A DNA stretch of 64,000 nt from Pseudobutyrivibrio sp. UBA3626 (lineage in GTDB: Bacteria; Bacillota; Clostridia; Lachnospirales; Lachnospiraceae). A model generated the notes under the pieces. That model did no database searches. It was not told the origin of the DNA and saw nothing but the letters and a program-made list of their open reading frames with translations. The stretch covers positions 1 through 64,000 of the forward strand of contig DFLF01000011.1 of NCBI GenBank assembly GCA_002373675.1, read 5' to 3'. How positions within the stretch are numbered: position 1 is the stretch's first letter; the number at the start of each line of letters is the position of its first letter. The position numbers and the translations under genes are program-made. Positions 61,335-64,000 of the stretch are shown in pieces.

Positions 61335-62603
61335 ATGGCAAAGAAATGTTTTGTGACAGAAGAAAAAGTAAGAGAAATAGCAAAAGAGATTCCTACACCT
61401 TTTCACATTTACGATGAGAAGGGGATTCGGGAGAATGCAGCTAAAGTAAATAAGGCATTTTCGTGGAATGAAGGATTTAGAGAGTATTACGCTGTAAAAG
61501 CTAATTGCAATCCGTTTCTAATTAATATTCTTAGGGAATATGGTTGTGGACTGGATTGTTCGTCTCTAACTGAGCTTATGCTTTCTAATGAGCTGGGTGT
61601 TAAGGGAGACATGATAATGTTCTCATCTAATGATACACCGGCTGAGGAATTTAAGTACGCAGCGGAAGTTGGTGCAACAATCAACTTGGACGATTTTACG
61701 CATATTCAGTTTCTAGAGGATACTATTGGATATATTCCAAAGACAATGAGCTTAAGGTACAATCCGGGTGGAGTATACTCGGTATCCAACGGAATTATGG
61801 ATAATCCTGGTGATGCCAAGTACGGATTTACCAAGGAACAGTTAATCGAAGGATATAAGATTCTTAAGTCTAAGGGTGTTGAGAGATTCGGACTACATTC
61901 TTTCCTTGTAAGTAATACTGTAACCAATGATTACTATCCTACACTTGCTAAGACATTGTTCGAGCTTGCTCTTGAGATTAGAGAAGAGACCGGGGTGCAG
62001 CTTGACTTCATTAATCTATCAGGTGGAGTTGGTATTCCTTATGAGCCTGATAAAGATCCTAACGACATCCTTGTTATTGGAGAAGGCGTACATAAGGTAT
62101 ATGACGAAGTGCTTGTTCCTGCCGGTATGGGAAATGTGGCTATCTATACAGAAATGGGAAGATTCATGATGGGACCTTATGGTGGACTTGTTACAACAGC
62201 AATTCACGAGAAGCACACTTACAAAGAATACATAGGTGTTGATGCCTGCGCAGTTAATCTTATGAGACCTGCAATGTATGGTGCTTATCATCATATTACG
62301 GTACTCGGCAAGGAAGATGCACCACTTACTAATACATATGATGTAACAGGTTCGTTATGTGAGAATAATGACAAATTCGCAATAGATAGAAAGCTTCCTA
62401 AGATTGATATGGGTGATATATTATTTATCCATGATACGGGAGCGCACGGATTTACCATGGGATATAACTATAACGGTAAGCTTAAGTCGGCAGAAGTACT
62501 TCTTAAGGAAGATGGCTCTTATAAGCTAATCCGTAATGCTGAGACACCTAAGGATTACTTTGCGACATTTAAGGGGCTTGGCATAATTGATAACCTATGT
62601 TAG
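61335..62603 (+). CDS. lysA: diaminopimelate decarboxylase
   Basis: LysA makes lysine from meso-DAP with PLP. PTPFHIYDEKGI opens the barrel; Lys in YYAVKANCNPF near residue 54, LDCSSLTELML, RYNPGG, KYGFTKEQL, GLHSFLVS, FINLSGGVGIPYEPD and YTEMGRFMMGPYG follow. The catalytic Cys lies in DVTGSLCENNDKFA, and the Tyr region in GAHGFTMGYNYNGK. 422 residues. AAGGAG precedes the ATG. The other fold-type III enzyme in the window (13753) has different active-site flanks. Confidence 0.95.
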   Translation: MAKKCFVTEEKVREIAKEIPTPFHIYDEKGIRENAAKVNKAFSWNEGFREYYAVKANCNPFLINILREYGCGLDCSSLTELMLSNELGVKGDMIMFSSNDTPAEEFKYAAEVGATINLDDFTHIQFLEDTIGYIPKTMSLRYNPGGVYSVSNGIMDNPGDAKYGFTKEQLIEGYKILKSKGVERFGLHSFLVSNTVTNDYYPTLAKTLFELALEIREETGVQLDFINLSGGVGIPYEPDKDPNDILVIGEGVHKVYDEVLVPAGMGNVAIYTEMGRFMMGPYGGLVTTAIHEKHTYKEYIGVDACAVNLMRPAMYGAYHHITVLGKEDAPLTNTYDVTGSLCENNDKFAIDRKLPKIDMGDILFIHDTGAHGFTMGYNYNGKLKSAEVLLKEDGSYKLIRNAETPKDYFATFKGLGIIDNLC

Positions 62604-62693
62604 ATAGTTGACATAGGTGCTCGGAAGAGGTTTGCGACTTTTACGAGGTGTACGAATTATGGGACATGCACCTAGAGAAATTTGGTATTTGAT

Positions 62694-64000
62694 ATGAAGA
62701 AGAATACAGTTGGAAGAACTTTATATTATTATGGAAGGGCAGTAATGAAACACTGGCCTTTCTTTATATTGGGCATAGCTGCTTCGTTTGGCTATACTTA
62801 TTGTCTTACATTTCTTAATGCAATCGCTGTATCTAACATAATTGATAAGGTAAGCAGTGCTACGGTAAGCGCAGATAATGTAATTCTATATTTTTTGCCG
62901 GACATTCTTATGCTGGTAGGGGCAAATGTTATAGGGCAGATATGTTCTAAGCTTCAAGACTACAGCGTGTGGAAGCTTGAGATACTTGTGTATTACGACT
63001 TGTCTACCCTTGTGTTCGACAGACTCTCTAATCAGAGTATGACATTTCATAATAGCAGATTTGGAGGTTCACTTGTTAGTCAGACCAGTAAGTTTACAGG
63101 AGCATTTGCCCAGCTTATTAATCTGTTCATGTATGCCATTGTACCCCTTGTGTCTGCTACTGTACTTACAATTGTGCTGCTGGCACCCCTTGTTCCTGTA
63201 TATGTTGTGATTCTGTCAATTATTCTTGTGATATATGTTGTTGTGGTATGGAGATTGTTTAGGCGTTCTCTTCCCCTTAATAATGAGGCTGCGAAGGCGC
63301 AGAATACTTTATCGGGTGTGCTTTCAGATGCTATTACCAATATTATGGCAGTTAAGACTTCAGGAAGAGAGAGCTTTGAGAAAGAACATTTTACACGGGT
63401 TAATAAGGAAGTAAGAGCGGCTGATTCTAAGAGGATGCACGCAACGCTTCTGAGCGCTTCTGTTGCAGCAGGAATTATAGTTGTTATTATGGTTGTGCAG
63501 ACTGTGTTTGTTGCAGGCGGAAATGCATGGTATGGAATCAGCGCCGGAACATTGGTTATGATATTCTCATATACCCATAATCTGACACTTAGATTCAACA
63601 TGCTTAATTCCAATATGATTACTATTAACAGAGCATTTGGTGATGCAAGTGAGATGACGGTTAATCTTGATGAGCCTCTTCTTGTGGATGATGCTGATGA
63701 TGCTGTAGAGTTAAAGGTTACGGACGGTGAGATTGCTTTTGAGAATCTGGTGTTTTACTATACTGATGGAGTAACTGAAGACGGTGAGGTACTCGATGAT
63801 GAGGCATACTCTGACAGTACTTCTGAGACAGGTGAAGACGAAGTATACTCTGACAGTACTTCTAAGTCCGGTGAAGACGAAGGGAATAAGCGATGGGGTG
63901 ACAATGTCTTTAATGACTTCTCTATGACAATACATGGAGGGGAGAGAGTAGGGCTTGTGGGAGAGTCCGGTTCTGGAAAGACAACACTGACTAAGCTTTT
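62694..64000 (+). CDS. ABC exporter (fused permease/ATPase), cut by the window edge
   Basis: The reading frame runs open from ATG 62694 (MKKNTVGRTLYYYGRAVMKH) to the right edge and so far encodes 435 residues. Six membrane helices fill residues about 20-310; the ATPase begins near 340, and Walker A GLVGESGSGKTTLTKL ends the window. The nucleotide domain's first strands are split by an acidic insertion with two tandem copies of YSDSTS followed by a GEDE motif (63809-63880). The ribosome binding site is weak. The product could pair with a second half-transporter beyond the window. Confidence 0.85.
   Translation, partial: MKKNTVGRTLYYYGRAVMKHWPFFILGIAASFGYTYCLTFLNAIAVSNIIDKVSSATVSADNVILYFLPDILMLVGANVIGQICSKLQDYSVWKLEILVYYDLSTLVFDRLSNQSMTFHNSRFGGSLVSQTSKFTGAFAQLINLFMYAIVPLVSATVLTIVLLAPLVPVYVVILSIILVIYVVVVWRLFRRSLPLNNEAAKAQNTLSGVLSDAITNIMAVKTSGRESFEKEHFTRVNKEVRAADSKRMHATLLSASVAAGIIVVIMVVQTVFVAGGNAWYGISAGTLVMIFSYTHNLTLRFNMLNSNMITINRAFGDASEMTVNLDEPLLVDDADDAVELKVTDGEIAFENLVFYYTDGVTEDGEVLDDEAYSDSTSETGEDEVYSDSTSKSGEDEGNKRWGDNVFNDFSMTIHGGERVGLVGESGSGKTTLTKL

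Overview
The window looks like the chromosome of an anaerobic, low-GC Firmicute of the class Clostridia, most likely Lachnospiraceae. The basis is AT-rich sequence, strong GGAGG-type ribosome binding sites, a SCIFF peptide with its radical SAM maturase (a clostridial marker), a fused SecDF, and closest-looking gene content. This is an inference from reading; no database search was run. Nearly all DNA is coding. There are no rRNA or tRNA genes, no CRISPR array and no complete insertion sequence.

Layout. 33-6825: a complete tryptophan set in the unusual order trpC-F-B-A-D-E-G, closed by a terminator. Two inverted pairs of a 29-bp REP-like palindrome lie at the trpF/trpB and trpA/trpD junctions and are partly translated into the ends of TrpF and TrpA. 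7006-10677: de novo NAD operon nadB-nadC-niaR-nadA with a probable NiaR operator. 10680-17165: directly behind nadA (2 nt) is a dlt-like surface-modification operon made of an SGNH protein, an amino-acid adenylating ligase, a carrier protein, a PLP decarboxylase-family enzyme, an MBOAT acyltransferase and a DUF4428-like protein. The decarboxylase is not part of classical dltABCD, so this is my leading candidate for an undescribed system. 17302-22042: membrane protein, thyA-folA, ilvB-ilvN. 22217-25421: SleB-type hydrolase, mtnA-like isomerase, Mrp ATPase.

25429-27085 is a debris zone: a transporter remnant, an Rpn-type nuclease gene and an internally deleted flavodoxin-family gene. It is followed by an aldo/keto reductase-TetR pair with visible operators. 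28898-34493 (minus strand): DHH phosphoesterase, MoxR ATPase, DUF58 and membrane transglutaminase. 34605-36284: SCIFF system. 36323-42004: secDF, glyA, serS, a strongly folded about 290-nt inverted-repeat element, and a NifX-like protein. 42353-45321: secreted lipase and typA. 45538-48614: adenosyltransferase-like gene, dapA, dapB, glycosyltransferase 51.

48654-53738 holds an ABC exporter, two loci linked by a 135-bp near-perfect direct repeat, an MFS transporter and a 48-bp tandem repeat. 53771-61242: hydrolase, ClpX-like ATPase, HD-GYP/receiver protein, ptsI, amidase and a transglutaminase lipoprotein. The window ends with lysA and an ABC transporter gene cut by the right edge. The lysine/DAP genes dapA-dapB and lysA, the cell-wall enzymes (GT51, amidase, SleB-type, transglutaminases) and the dlt-like operon together give the window a strong envelope-biosynthesis theme.
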